The notes under the pieces are model-generated. The model was not told where the DNA came from. It ran no database searches and saw only the letters and a program-made list of their open reading frames with translations. From CBFFRJ01 sp963530515 (lineage in GTDB: Bacteria; Pseudomonadota; Gammaproteobacteria; Enterobacterales; Enterobacteriaceae), in the NCBI GenBank assembly GCA_963530515.1, contig CAUSEC010000023.1, positions 30,887 to 94,886 on the forward strand: a DNA stretch of 64,000 nt, read 5' to 3'. Shown one piece after another: positions 26,131-35,474 of this stretch. Both the position numbers and the translations under genes were made by a program. Each line of letters begins with the position of its first letter. Position 1 is the first letter of the stretch.

Positions 26131-27957
26131 GTGGCGCAGGCGGAAGTATTGAATCTGGAATCGGCAGCTTTACAGGTTTTACGTGAAACCTTTGGCTACC
26201 AGCAGTTCCGTCCGGGCCAACTGGATATTATCGACACGGCGCTCGCCGGTCGTGACTGCCTGGTGGTGATGCCCACCGGTGGTGGCAAATCCCTCTGTTA
26301 TCAAATTCCGGCGCTGATCCTCCCTGGATTGACCGTGGTGGTTTCTCCGCTGATTTCACTGATGAAAGATCAGGTCGACCAGCTGCTTGCCAACGGCGTA
26401 GCGGCGGCGTGCCTGAATTCAACCCAAACCCGCGAGCAGCAGCTTGAGGTGATGACGGGATGCCGAACCGGGCAGGTTCGTCTGCTGTATATCGCCCCTG
26501 AACGCCTGATGCTCGACAATTTCCTTGAACAACTTCGCCACTGGAACCTCACCCTGCTCGCGGTGGACGAAGCGCACTGTATCTCTCAGTGGGGCCACGA
26601 TTTCCGCCCGGAATACGCCGCACTGGGTCAGTTGCGTCAGTATCTGCCAGCCGTTCCCTTTATGGCGCTCACCGCCACGGCGGACGACACCACGCGGGCG
26701 GACATCGTGCGTTTGCTGGGACTTAACGATCCGCTGATTCAAATCAACAGCTTCGATCGGCCAAACATCCGCTACATGCTGATGGAGAAGTTCAAGCCAC
26801 TCGATCAGCTCCTGCGCTATGTGCACGACCAGCGCGGCAAATCCGGGATTATTTACTGCAACAGCCGTGCGAAGGTGGAAGACACCGCCGCGCGCCTGCA
26901 AAGCCGTGGTTTTAGCGCCGGTGCCTACCACGCGGGGCTGGAGAACAGCGTGCGCGCCAGCGTGCAGGAAAAATTCCAGCGTGATGATTTGCAGATAGTG
27001 GTCGCCACCGTCGCCTTCGGGATGGGCATCAATAAACCCAACGTGCGTTTTGTGGTCCATTTCGACATTCCACGCAATATCGAATCCTACTACCAGGAAA
27101 CCGGGCGTGCCGGGCGTGACGGATTGCCGGCGGAGGCGATGCTGTTTTATGCGCCCGAGGACATGGCTTGGCTGCGCCGTTGCCTGGAAGAGAAGCCTGC
27201 CGGACAGTTGCAGGACATTGAGCGCCACAAGCTGAACGCGATGGGCGCCTTTGCCGAGGCGCAAACCTGTCGCCGTCTGGTGCTGCTCAACTACTTTGGC
27301 GAGGGGCGCCAGGAAGCCTGCGGTAACTGCGATGTGTGCCTTGATCCGCCAAAACAGTACGATGGCCTGAACGATGCGCAAATTGCGTTATCCACCATTG
27401 GCCGTGTGAATCAGCGTTTCGGGATGGGTTATGTCGTGGAAGTGCTTCGTGGCGCGAATAACCAGCGCATCCGCGAGCTTGGGCACGATAAGCTTAAAGT
27501 CTATGGCATGGGGCGCGATAAGAGCCACGAGCATTGGGTCAGCGTGATTCGCCAGTTGATTCATTTGGGGCTGGTGACGCAGAACATCGCTCAGCACTCG
27601 TCTTTACAGATGACGGATGCCGCGCGTCCGGTGCTGCGTGCGGAAGTGCCGTTGCAGCTCGCGGTGCCACGCGTGGTGGCGCTGAAATCCCGGGTGATGC
27701 AAAAAGCGGCGGTCGGTAACTATGACCGTAAGCTCTTCGCGAAGCTGCGCAAACTGCGTAAAGCGATGGCCGATGAAAACAACGTCCCGCCGTATGTGGT
27801 CTTCAACGATGCAACGCTCATCGAAATGGCGGAGCAGATGCCAGTGACGCCTGGCGAAATGCTCGGCGTGAACGGTGTGGGCGTGCGTAAGCTTGAGCGC
27901 TTCGGCCAGGAGTTCATGGCATTGATTCGTGCCCACGTCGACGGTGATGATGAGTAG
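26131..27957 (+). CDS. recQ: ATP-dependent DNA helicase RecQ
   Basis: RecQ is a 3'-5' superfamily 2 helicase of the RecF pathway. Walker A is PTGGGKS (residues 48-54), the DEAH box is VDEAHCISQWGHDFR, motif VI is ETGRAGRDG, the zinc site has four Cys (CRRL...CGNCDVC) and the C-terminal HRDC domain covers about 525-600. GTG at 26131 (V-AQAEVLNL) with GGGG six bases upstream gives 608 aa, near the E. coli length. The ATG at 26119 adds four residues and cannot be excluded. Confidence 0.96.
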   Translation: MAQAEVLNLESAALQVLRETFGYQQFRPGQLDIIDTALAGRDCLVVMPTGGGKSLCYQIPALILPGLTVVVSPLISLMKDQVDQLLANGVAAACLNSTQTREQQLEVMTGCRTGQVRLLYIAPERLMLDNFLEQLRHWNLTLLAVDEAHCISQWGHDFRPEYAALGQLRQYLPAVPFMALTATADDTTRADIVRLLGLNDPLIQINSFDRPNIRYMLMEKFKPLDQLLRYVHDQRGKSGIIYCNSRAKVEDTAARLQSRGFSAGAYHAGLENSVRASVQEKFQRDDLQIVVATVAFGMGINKPNVRFVVHFDIPRNIESYYQETGRAGRDGLPAEAMLFYAPEDMAWLRRCLEEKPAGQLQDIERHKLNAMGAFAEAQTCRRLVLLNYFGEGRQEACGNCDVCLDPPKQYDGLNDAQIALSTIGRVNQRFGMGYVVEVLRGANNQRIRELGHDKLKVYGMGRDKSHEHWVSVIRQLIHLGLVTQNIAQHSSLQMTDAARPVLRAEVPLQLAVPRVVALKSRVMQKAAVGNYDRKLFAKLRKLRKAMADENNVPPYVVFNDATLIEMAEQMPVTPGEMLGVNGVGVRKLERFGQEFMALIRAHVDGDDE

Positions 27958-28018
27958 CCAGTTCCAACGAAAAGTGCCAGGATAGTTACCCACTTTATTA
28001 TTTTCTCGCGAGTTAACC

Positions 28019-28639
28019 ATGTTAATGCTGTTTCTCACCGTCGCCCTGGTGCACATTGTGGCGTTAATGAGCCCCGGCCCGGACTTCTTCTTTGTGTCGC
28101 AAACCGCCGTCAGCCGTTCCCGTAAAGAAGCGATGATGGGCGTACTCGGCATTACCACAGGCGTGATGGTGTGGGCGGCGGTTGCGCTGCTCGGCCTGAA
28201 CCTGATCCTGGCGAAAATGGCCTGGCTGCACAGCATTATCATGGTCGGCGGCGGCCTGTATCTGTGCTGGATGGGCTATCAGATGCTGCGCGGCGCGTTG
28301 AAAAAAGAAGAGAAAAAAGCGCAAGAGCCTCAGGTGGAACTGGCGACCAGCGGACGTAGCTTTATGAAAGGCCTGCTGACGAACCTCGCGAACCCGAAAG
28401 CGATTATTTACTTTGGCTCCGTTTTTTCTCTCTTCGTCGGGGACAGTGTCGGTACGGGCGCGCGTTGGGGCATTTTCTTGCTGATTGTTGTGGAAACCTT
28501 TGCCTGGTTTACCGTGGTGGCAAGCCTGTTTGCCTTACCGGCGATGCGTCGCGGGTATCAGCGTCTGGCGAAGTGGATTGACGGTTTTGCCGGTGCGCTG
28601 TTTGCTGGTTTCGGCATTCATCTGATCATTTCACGCTAA
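28019..28639 (+). CDS. rhtC: Threonine exporter RhtC
   Basis: The 206-aa LysE/RhtB-family exporter has five to six membrane helices and the family motif LMSPGPDFFFVSQTAVSRSRKEA at the N-terminus. The loop KGLLTNLANPKAIIYFGSVF is also conserved. RhtC exports L-threonine. It is convergent with rhtB. Confidence 0.95.
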   Translation: MLMLFLTVALVHIVALMSPGPDFFFVSQTAVSRSRKEAMMGVLGITTGVMVWAAVALLGLNLILAKMAWLHSIIMVGGGLYLCWMGYQMLRGALKKEEKKAQEPQVELATSGRSFMKGLLTNLANPKAIIYFGSVFSLFVGDSVGTGARWGIFLLIVVETFAWFTVVASLFALPAMRRGYQRLAKWIDGFAGALFAGFGIHLIISR

Positions 28640-28644
28640 TTCTC

Positions 28645-28669
28645 ATGCCGGATGGCGCCTGCCATCCGG
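28645..28669. repeat. Single REP-like palindrome between rhtC and rhtB
   Basis: ATGCCGGATGGCGCC followed by TGCCATCCGG is a short REP unit in the gap between the convergent genes. It may serve as a shared 3'-end hairpin. Confidence 0.75.
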
Positions 28670-28677
28670 TCATCTCT

Positions 28678-29298
28678 TCAGGCATGTCTTGCCGATGCCA
28701 GCAGTGCTCCCACCAGCATAAACAGCGAACCAAACACCTTATTCAACGCCTTCATCTGATGCGGTCCTTTGATCCAGCCGGCAATACGCTGCGCGAGCGT
28801 GGCATAGCCAATCATCACGATGATATCGACCACAATGGTGGTGACGCCCAGCACCACGTACTGCATGATTTGCGGCTGTTGCGGCACGATGAACTGCGGG
28901 AACAGCGCTGCCAGGAAGACGATACTTTTGGGGTTAGTGAGATTCACAAACACCGCCCGTTTGAACAGGTGTGTGCGTGACTGGGTTTGGGCAAGCGTGT
29001 TCAGGTCAATGGCCCCGGCCGCACGCCACTGCTGAATGCCAAGCCAAATCAGATAGGCCGCACCGGCCCATTTCAGCACTTCAAATGCCAGTACCGAACG
29101 GGAGAAGAGGGTGCCCAGACCCACGCCCACGAGCACAATATGAATGCCTAAGCCGGTTTGTAGCCCGGCAATGGACGCCGCTGCGCCGCGATAGCCGTGG
29201 CTTATCGAAGTGGTCATGGTGTTGATCGCCCCGGAACCGGGCGACAGGCTGAGGATTATGGACGTCAGCAGATACGCGAACCACCACTCGAAGGTCAT
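28678..29298 (-). CDS. rhtB: Homoserine/homoserine lactone exporter RhtB
   Basis: The 206-aa LysE-family exporter matches E. coli RhtB closely (MTFEWWFAYLLTSIILSLSPGSGAINTM). FVNLTNPKSIVFLAALFPQF is the conserved central block. It exports homoserine, homoserine lactone and some other amino acids. It is divergent from pldB. Confidence 0.96.
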   Translation of the reverse strand: MTFEWWFAYLLTSIILSLSPGSGAINTMTTSISHGYRGAAASIAGLQTGLGIHIVLVGVGLGTLFSRSVLAFEVLKWAGAAYLIWLGIQQWRAAGAIDLNTLAQTQSRTHLFKRAVFVNLTNPKSIVFLAALFPQFIVPQQPQIMQYVVLGVTTIVVDIIVMIGYATLAQRIAGWIKGPHQMKALNKVFGSLFMLVGALLASARHA

Positions 29299-29403
29299 GA
29301 GAAACTCCCTGATTGTCTGTTTTTATGCCACAATACGCTATTGTCCGCAGAAGTTGCTATAGGTCACAAAAACGTTTTTACCGCGCAAGTGAGGGCGTAC
29401 CCG

Positions 29404-30399
29404 ATGTTCCGGCAAAACAAGGACTGGGAAACCAGAGAAAGCGCGTTTGCCGCCTTTGCGACAGGGCCATTAACGGATTTCTGGCGCCAGCGCGAAGAGG
29501 CCGAATTTACCGGCGTAGATAACGTTCCGGTGCGTTTTGTTCGTTTTCATGATGCCCGACACGACAGGGTCATTGTGGTCTGCCCTGGCCGTATCGAAAG
29601 CTACGTAAAATACGCCGAACTGGCGTATGACCTGTTCCACCTCGGGTTTGATGTGCTCATCATCGACCATCGCGGCCAGGGGCGTTCCGGCCGTATGCTG
29701 GAAGACACTCACCGGGGCCACGTGGTTAATTTCAGCGATTATGTCGATGATCTTGCGGCGTTCTGGGAGCAACAAGTCGCGCCTGGTGCGTGGCGTAAGC
29801 GCTACATTCTGGGGCACTCGATGGGCGGCGCGATTGCCACGCTCTTTGTGCAGCGTCATCCACACGCCAATTGCGACGCAATTGCCCTGTGCGCCCCGAT
29901 GTTCGGCATCATTATTCATCTGCCGGACTGGATGCTGCGTCCGTTGCTGGACTGGGCGGAAGGTTACCCGCGTCTCAGTGAAAACTACGCAATTGGGACC
30001 GGTCGCTGGCATGCACTGCCGTTTGCCCTTAACACGCTGACCCACAGCCGTGAACGCTACCGGCGCAACCTGCGTTTTTATGCCGATGAGCCGCAGCTGC
30101 GCGTTGGCGGGCCGACCTGGCACTGGGTGCGGGAAGGTATCCTGGCGGGTGAGCAGGTACTGGCAGGGGCTGAGTCAGACACATCACCGATGTTAATTAT
30201 TCAGGCAGAAGAAGAGCGTGTTGTGGATAACCGCATGCACGACCGCTTCTGCGAGATCCGCGCCGCAGCGGGGCACCCTTGTGAAGGGGGTAAGCCGCTT
30301 GTCATAAAGGGCGCGTACCATGAGATCCTCTTTGAAGAGGACGCCATGCGCTCAGTCGCGCTCAGCGCCATCGTCGACTTCTTCGATCGGCATAACTAA
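29404..30399 (+). CDS. pldB: Lysophospholipase L2
   Basis: The 331-aa alpha/beta hydrolase acts on 2-acyl lysophospholipids at the inner membrane. The nucleophile elbow is GHSMGG (RYILGHSMGGAIATLF), preceded by DVLIIDHRGQGRSGR; the C-terminal HEILFE supplies the His. The start at 29404 (MFRQNKDWETRE) matches the family; a longer frame runs into the rhtB promoter region. It is about nine residues shorter at the C-terminus than E. coli. In Salmonella, the sRNA SgrS pairs inside pldB to stabilise the downstream yigL message. Confidence 0.95.
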   Translation: MFRQNKDWETRESAFAAFATGPLTDFWRQREEAEFTGVDNVPVRFVRFHDARHDRVIVVCPGRIESYVKYAELAYDLFHLGFDVLIIDHRGQGRSGRMLEDTHRGHVVNFSDYVDDLAAFWEQQVAPGAWRKRYILGHSMGGAIATLFVQRHPHANCDAIALCAPMFGIIIHLPDWMLRPLLDWAEGYPRLSENYAIGTGRWHALPFALNTLTHSRERYRRNLRFYADEPQLRVGGPTWHWVREGILAGEQVLAGAESDTSPMLIIQAEEERVVDNRMHDRFCEIRAAAGHPCEGGKPLVIKGAYHEILFEEDAMRSVALSAIVDFFDRHN

Positions 30400-30424
30400 T
30401 GATTTATTGAGGTTTAAGGTTCTT

Positions 30425-31225
30425 ATGTATCAGGTTGTTGCATCTGATTTAGATGGCACATTGCTCTCCCCCGACCACACTCTCTCCCCGTATGCGAAAG
30501 AAACGCTGAAGCTGCTGACCGCCCGTGGCGTGAACTTTGTTTTCGCAACCGGGCGTCATCATGTGGATGTCGGGCAAATCCGCGACAACCTGGGGATCAA
30601 AGCCTACATGATCACCTCGAACGGCGCGCGCGTACACGACACCGACGGCAATCTGGTGTTCACCCACAACCTCGATCGTGACATCGCCAGCGACCTGTTT
30701 GGCGTGGTCCACAACAACCCGGATATCGTCACCAACGTCTACCGTGACGACGAGTGGTTCATGAACCGCCACCGCCCGGACGAAATGCGTTTCTTCAAAG
30801 AGGCGATCTTCCAGTATTCCCTGTACGAGCCGGGCCTGCTGGAGCCGGAAGGGATCAGCAAAGTCTTCTTTACCTGCGAAAGCCACGAGCAGCTGCTGCC
30901 ACTGGAGCAGGCCATTAACGCCCGCTGGGGCGATCGTGTGAACGTCAGCTTCTCCACCCTGACCTGTCTGGAAGTGATGGCGGGCGGCGTATCGAAAGGC
31001 CACGCGCTGGAAGCGGTATCGTCTGCGCTGGGCTACAGCCTGAAAGAGTGCATCTCCTTTGGTGACGGCATGAACGATGCCGAGATGCTCTCTATGGCGG
31101 GCAAGGGCTGCATCATGGGTAATGCCCACCAGCGCCTGAAAGACCTGCACCCGGAGCTGGAAGTGATTGGCACCAACGCCGACAACGCCGTTCCTAACTA
31201 CCTGCGCAAACTCTTTCTGGATTGA
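30425..31225 (+). CDS. yigL: HAD sugar/PLP phosphatase YigL
   Basis: The 266-aa Cof-type HAD phosphatase starts MYQVVASDLDGTLLSPDHTLS, which is motif I. Motif IV is SFGDGMNDAEML, and GVSKGHALEAV supplies the Lys. YigL dephosphorylates sugar phosphates and pyridoxal phosphate. It is part of the SgrS glucose-phosphate stress response in enteric bacteria, where dephosphorylation lets accumulated sugars leave. It follows pldB by 25 bp, as a pldB-yigL operon. Confidence 0.95.
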   Translation: MYQVVASDLDGTLLSPDHTLSPYAKETLKLLTARGVNFVFATGRHHVDVGQIRDNLGIKAYMITSNGARVHDTDGNLVFTHNLDRDIASDLFGVVHNNPDIVTNVYRDDEWFMNRHRPDEMRFFKEAIFQYSLYEPGLLEPEGISKVFFTCESHEQLLPLEQAINARWGDRVNVSFSTLTCLEVMAGGVSKGHALEAVSSALGYSLKECISFGDGMNDAEMLSMAGKGCIMGNAHQRLKDLHPELEVIGTNADNAVPNYLRKLFLD

Positions 31226-31305
31226 TTTTTAAGGTCAATTATTGACCAGTCGTCAACCAAAGACTCCGCTACAATGAGTGTTCCTTATTCAGAGAGACAT
31301 TCATT

Positions 31306-32205
31306 GTGGCGCTTCTCATCATCACCACGATCCTGTGGGCCTTCTCCTTTAGCCTGATTGGCGAGTATCTTGCCGGGCACGTTGACAGTTATTTTTCGGT
31401 GCTGATGCGCGTCGGGCTGGCTGCGCTGGTCTTTTTACCCTTCCTGCGCACCCGTGGCCTGCCGTTCAAAACCATCGGCTTGTATATGCTGGTGGGAGCG
31501 CTGCAGTTAGGCGTCATGTACCTGTTCAGCTTCCGGGCGTATGTCTACCTGACGGTAACGGAGTTTTTACTCTTCACGGTCTTTACCCCGCTCTACATCA
31601 CGCTGATTTATGACCTGCTCAGCAAGCGTAAACTGCGCTGGGGTTATGCGCTGAGCGCGCTGCTGGCGGTTGTGGGTGCGGCAATTATTCGCTATGACAA
31701 AGTCAGCGACCACTTCTGGACCGGGCTGATGTTTGTGCAGCTTGCCAACATCAGTTTTGCTATCGGAATGGTGGGTTACAAGCGCCTGATGGAAACCCGC
31801 CCGATGCCGCAGCACAATGCCTTTGCCTGGTTCTACCTTGGTGCCGCTATCGTTGCGGTGGCAGCCTGGTTTGCGCTGGGGAATCCGCAAAAACTGCCGA
31901 CGACGAATGTACAGTGGGGCGTGCTGGTCTGGCTGGGCGTGGTGGCGTCGGGTCTGGGCTACTTTATGTGGAACTACGGGGCAACGCAGGTGGATGCCGG
32001 CACGCTTGGCATCATGAACAATGTGCATGTCCCGGCCGGGCTGCTGGTGAACCTTGCCATCTGGCAGGAGCAGCCACACTGGCCGAGCTTTATTATTGGG
32101 GCTGCGGTGATAATGGCCTCGCTATGGGTCCATCGACACTGGGTCGCTCCGCGCTCCGAACAAACGGCAAATGATCGCAAGCGTGGTTCCGCGCTGAGCG
32201 AATAA
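31306..32205 (+). CDS. yigM: YigM, EamA-family biotin uptake protein
   Basis: The 299-aa, ten-helix EamA-family carrier corresponds to YigM, the biotin transporter of E. coli. It starts at GTG 31306 (V-ALLIITTILWAFSFSLIGEYLAGHVDSYF), preceded by AGAGAGA about nine bases upstream. Conserved stretches include MNNVHVPAGLLVNLAIWQ. Its last 113 bp overlap the 3' end of metR on the other strand. Confidence 0.92.
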   Translation: MALLIITTILWAFSFSLIGEYLAGHVDSYFSVLMRVGLAALVFLPFLRTRGLPFKTIGLYMLVGALQLGVMYLFSFRAYVYLTVTEFLLFTVFTPLYITLIYDLLSKRKLRWGYALSALLAVVGAAIIRYDKVSDHFWTGLMFVQLANISFAIGMVGYKRLMETRPMPQHNAFAWFYLGAAIVAVAAWFALGNPQKLPTTNVQWGVLVWLGVVASGLGYFMWNYGATQVDAGTLGIMNNVHVPAGLLVNLAIWQEQPHWPSFIIGAAVIMASLWVHRHWVAPRSEQTANDRKRGSALSE

Positions 32206-33046
32206 AGGCTTCGGTGACCGGTTGACGCTGCTCGCCATCGCGCGTGGCGGCGTACAACCGGCTCCACAATCCCTCACCCAGCGTCTTCGTGACCACCAGC
32301 CCCTGGCGTTCAAAACTCTCCACCACCCAGTGCGGCAGCGCCGCAATGCCCATCCGCGCTGCCACCATCTGAATCAACAGCAAGGTGTTATCCACGCTTT
32401 TCAGCGCCGGGCTGATGCCTGCCGGTTGCAGGAAGTGACGCCAGATATCCAGACGACTGCGCTGTACCGGGTAGATAAGCAGGGTTTCAGCGGCAATGTC
32501 TTCTGGCGTTATTCGTGTGCGGGCAGCCAGCGGATGATCCGGTGAGAGTACCAGGCGCACTTCAAAATCAAACATCGGCGAATAGAACAGGCCGCTGCGC
32601 GGCAGAATGTCGGACGTCATCACCAGATCCAGCTCGCCCTGCTGCAGTGAGGGCTGCGGATCAAAGGTCACGCCGGATTTGAAATCCATCTCCACCTGCG
32701 GCCACTGGGTATGAAAACTCTCCAGCGCCGGGGTCAACCACTGAATACAGCTATGGCATTCGATGGCGATGCGCAGCCGGGTTTGCTGCGGCTCGTTGCA
32801 GGCCTGTAAGGCACTGGTGATTTGAGGCAGCACCTGATTGGCCAGTTGCAGCAGAATTTCGCCCTGTGGGGTAAAGCGCAGGGGCTGACTTTTACGCACA
32901 AACAGTCGAAAGCCAAGACGCTGTTCCAGATCGCTGAACTGGTGGGAAAGCGCGGACTGCGTCTGGTGCAGCGATGCCGCCGCCGCCGCGAGAGAACCGC
33001 TGTTGCGTAACGCCTGCAGCGTTTTCAGATGTTTAATTTCGATCAT
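32093..33046 (-). CDS. metR: LysR-family regulator MetR
   Basis: MetR (317 aa, as in E. coli) activates metE and metH with homocysteine as co-effector. The N-terminal helix-turn-helix is in LKTLQALRNSGSLAAAAASLHQTQSALSHQFSDLEQRLG (about 6-44). The effector domain follows. It is divergent from metE, with a shared MetR site at its start codon. Confidence 0.97.
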   Translation of the reverse strand: MIEIKHLKTLQALRNSGSLAAAAASLHQTQSALSHQFSDLEQRLGFRLFVRKSQPLRFTPQGEILLQLANQVLPQITSALQACNEPQQTRLRIAIECHSCIQWLTPALESFHTQWPQVEMDFKSGVTFDPQPSLQQGELDLVMTSDILPRSGLFYSPMFDFEVRLVLSPDHPLAARTRITPEDIAAETLLIYPVQRSRLDIWRHFLQPAGISPALKSVDNTLLLIQMVAARMGIAALPHWVVESFERQGLVVTKTLGEGLWSRLYAATRDGEQRQPVTEAFIRSARNHACDHLPFVRSAERPSVDGPIARPLSPQPQ

Positions 33047-33058
33047 GAAAGTCCTTCA
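33046..33058. promoter_or_regulatory. MetR binding site in the metR-metE gap
   Basis: TGAAAGTCCTTCA fits TGAA-N5-TTCA exactly and overlaps the metR start codon. A looser half-site (TGAACAATTTGCG) begins at 33067. Confidence 0.8.
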
Positions 33059-33080
33059 CTTCGGCGTGAACAATTTGCGC

Positions 33081-33109
33081 TTGAGGAATATACAGTAACC
33101 GCCAAATAT
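33081..33109 (+). promoter_or_regulatory. Probable metE promoter
   Basis: TTGAGG (33081-33086) and AAATAT (33104-33109) are separated by 17 bp, between the MetR site and the MetJ boxes. The -10 is weak, in keeping with activator dependence. Confidence 0.5.
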
Positions 33110-33133
33110 GGATGTGTAAACATCTGGACGGCT
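33110..33133. promoter_or_regulatory. Tandem MetJ boxes of metE
   Basis: Three adjacent 8-mers, GGATGTGT, AAACATCT and GGACGGCT, resemble the met box AGACGTCT; the last two match at six of eight. They lie just after the promoter, where MetJ with S-adenosylmethionine would repress. Confidence 0.7.
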
Positions 33134-33163
33134 AAATCCTCAAATTTCATGAAGGGCCATACA

Positions 33164-35425
33164 ATGACAATTCTTAATCACACCCTCGGTTTTCCTCGCG
33201 TTGGTCTGCGTCGTGAGCTGAAAAAAGCGCAAGAGAGCTACTGGGCGGGTAACGCCTCCCGTGAAGAACTGCTGGCGGTTGGCCGCGAGCTGCGCACGCG
33301 TCACTGGGAGCAGCAAAAAGCGGCGGGTATCGACCTGCTGCCGGTGGGCGACTTCGCCTGGTACGACCATGTTCTGACCACCAGCCTGCTGCTTGGCAAC
33401 GTCCCGGCTCGTCATCAGAACAAAGACGGCTCCATCGATATCGATACCCTGTTCCGCATGGGCCGTGGCCGTGCACCGACGGGTGAACCGGCGGCGGCGG
33501 CTGAAATGACCAAATGGTTTAACACCAACTATCACTACATGGTGCCGGAGTTCGTCAAAGGCCAGCAGTTCAGGCTGAGCTGGACGCAGCTGCTCGATGA
33601 AGTAGACGAAGCCCTGGCGCTGGGGCACAAGGTTAAACCTGTTCTGTTAGGGCCGGTCACTTACCTTTGGCTGGGTAAAGTCAAAGGCGAGACATTCGAC
33701 CGCCTGAGCCTGCTGAATGACATTCTGCCGGTCTACCAGCAGGTGCTGGCGGAGCTTGCAAAACGTGGCATCGAGTGGGTGCAAATTGATGAACCCGCAC
33801 TGGTGCTGGAGTTGCCGCAGGCCTGGCGGGATGCGTTCAAACCGGCGTATGACGCGCTGGCCGGGCAGGTGAAACTGCTGCTGACCACCTATTTCGAAGG
33901 CGTCACGCCGAACCTCGACACGATTACCGCCTTGCCGGTTCAGGGTCTGCATGTGGACCTGGTGTACGGTAAAGACGACGTCGCCGAACTGCATCAGCGT
34001 CTGCCCGCCGACTGGCTGCTTTCGGCTGGGCTGGTGAATGGTCGTAACGTCTGGCGTGCCGATCTTAGCGAGAAATACGAACAAATTGCGGCGATCAACG
34101 GCAAACGCCCGTTATGGGTGGCGTCTTCCTGTTCGCTGCTGCATAGCCCTATCGATCTCAGCGTGGAAACACGCCTCGATGCTGAGGTGAAGAGCTGGTT
34201 TGCCTTCGCCCTGCAAAAATGTGAAGAGCTTGCACTGCTGCGCGATGCGCTGAACAGCGCTGACACAGCAGCCATTGAGGCATGGAGCGTGCCGATTCAG
34301 GAGCGCCGCCACTCCACCCGCGTGCACAACAGCGCGGTGGCACAACGTCTTGCCGCCATCACTGCCGAAGATAGCCAGCGCGTCAGCGCTTACCCGCTTC
34401 GCGCGGAAGCTCAGCGCGCGCGCTTTAACCTGCCCGCCTGGCCGACCACCACCATCGGTTCCTTCCCGCAAACCACGGAAATTCGCGGCCTGCGTCTGGA
34501 CTTCAAAAAGGGCAATCTTGACGCTAACCACTACCGCACCGGTATCGCGGAGCACGTCAAACAGGCGATTGCGGAGCAGGAACGCCTGGGGCTGGACGTG
34601 CTGGTGCACGGGGAAGCCGAGCGTAACGATATGGTCGAGTACTTCGGTGAACATCTGGACGGTTTTGTCTTCACTCAAAACGGCTGGGTGCAGAGCTACG
34701 GCTCCCGCTGCGTGAAGCCGCCGGTGGTGATTGGCGACGTCAGCCGCCCGGAGGCCATCACCGTGGAGTGGGCGAAGTACGCGCAGTCTCTGACCGACAA
34801 GCCGGTCAAAGGGATGCTGACCGGTCCGGTGACGATTCTGTGCTGGTCCTTCCCGCGCGAGGATGTGAGCCGTGAAACCATCGCCAAACAGATTGCGCTG
34901 GCGCTGCGTGACGAAGTGGCGGATCTGGAAGACGCCGGTATCGGCATCATTCAGATTGACGAACCGGCCCTGCGTGAAGGTCTGCCGCTGCGTCGTAGCG
35001 ACTGGGATGCCTATCTGGCCTGGGGGGGGGAAGCTTTCCGCATTAACGCGGCGGTCGCGAAAGACGACACCCAGATCCACACCCATATGTGTTATTGCGA
35101 ATTCAACGACATCATGGATTCCATTGCTGCGCTGGATGCGGACGTCATCACCATCGAAACGTCGCGTTCCGATATGGAGCTGCTGGAGTCGTTCGAAGCG
35201 TTCGACTACCCGAATGAAATCGGGCCGGGCGTGTATGACATCCACTCGCCGAACGTGCCGAGCGTGGAGTGGATTGAAGCCCTGCTGGCAAAAGCCGCCC
35301 GGCGTATTCCGGCGCAGCGCCTGTGGGTGAACCCAGACTGTGGCCTGAAAACCCGTGGCTGGCCAGAAACCCGCGCCGCCCTGGCAAATATGGTCAAAGC
35401 CGCGCAGAACCTGCGCCAGGCGTGA
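33164..35425 (+). CDS. metE: Cobalamin-independent methionine synthase
   Basis: MetE (753 aa, the E. coli length) methylates homocysteine with methyl-tetrahydropteroyl-triglutamate. Two barrel domains are present. The zinc site is formed by His and Cys of IHTHMCYCEFND, a Glu downstream (ITIETSRSD) and Cys of NPDCGLKTR. The start at 33164 follows AGGGCC. A run of nine G (codons WGGE, near 35022-35030) replaces the WGVE of E. coli without breaking the frame. Confidence 0.98.
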   Translation: MTILNHTLGFPRVGLRRELKKAQESYWAGNASREELLAVGRELRTRHWEQQKAAGIDLLPVGDFAWYDHVLTTSLLLGNVPARHQNKDGSIDIDTLFRMGRGRAPTGEPAAAAEMTKWFNTNYHYMVPEFVKGQQFRLSWTQLLDEVDEALALGHKVKPVLLGPVTYLWLGKVKGETFDRLSLLNDILPVYQQVLAELAKRGIEWVQIDEPALVLELPQAWRDAFKPAYDALAGQVKLLLTTYFEGVTPNLDTITALPVQGLHVDLVYGKDDVAELHQRLPADWLLSAGLVNGRNVWRADLSEKYEQIAAINGKRPLWVASSCSLLHSPIDLSVETRLDAEVKSWFAFALQKCEELALLRDALNSADTAAIEAWSVPIQERRHSTRVHNSAVAQRLAAITAEDSQRVSAYPLRAEAQRARFNLPAWPTTTIGSFPQTTEIRGLRLDFKKGNLDANHYRTGIAEHVKQAIAEQERLGLDVLVHGEAERNDMVEYFGEHLDGFVFTQNGWVQSYGSRCVKPPVVIGDVSRPEAITVEWAKYAQSLTDKPVKGMLTGPVTILCWSFPREDVSRETIAKQIALALRDEVADLEDAGIGIIQIDEPALREGLPLRRSDWDAYLAWGGEAFRINAAVAKDDTQIHTHMCYCEFNDIMDSIAALDADVITIETSRSDMELLESFEAFDYPNEIGPGVYDIHSPNVPSVEWIEALLAKAARRIPAQRLWVNPDCGLKTRGWPETRAALANMVKAAQNLRQA

Positions 35426-35446
35426 GAAGTGGGTGACTCATAATGA

Positions 35447-35472
35447 AAAGCGATCGCCCAGGCGATCGCTTT
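35447..35472. terminator. Shared terminator of metE and the lipoprotein cassette
   Basis: AAAGCGATCGCC and GGCGATCGCTTT form a 12-bp inverted repeat separated by two bases, followed by TTTATTTACTT on the plus strand and by CTTTTCATTA on the minus strand. It lies between convergent genes and can work both ways. Confidence 0.8.
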
Positions 35473-35474
35473 AT

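Noticed and set aside
29197..29403. 69-residue extension of pldB toward rhtB
   Set aside because: It covers the divergent promoter region and the start of rhtB; MFRQNKDWETRE is the family N-terminus.
34112..35245. 377-aa minus-strand open frame inside metE
   Set aside because: It is the antisense shadow of a highly conserved gene; no ribosome-binding site, no recognisable domains.
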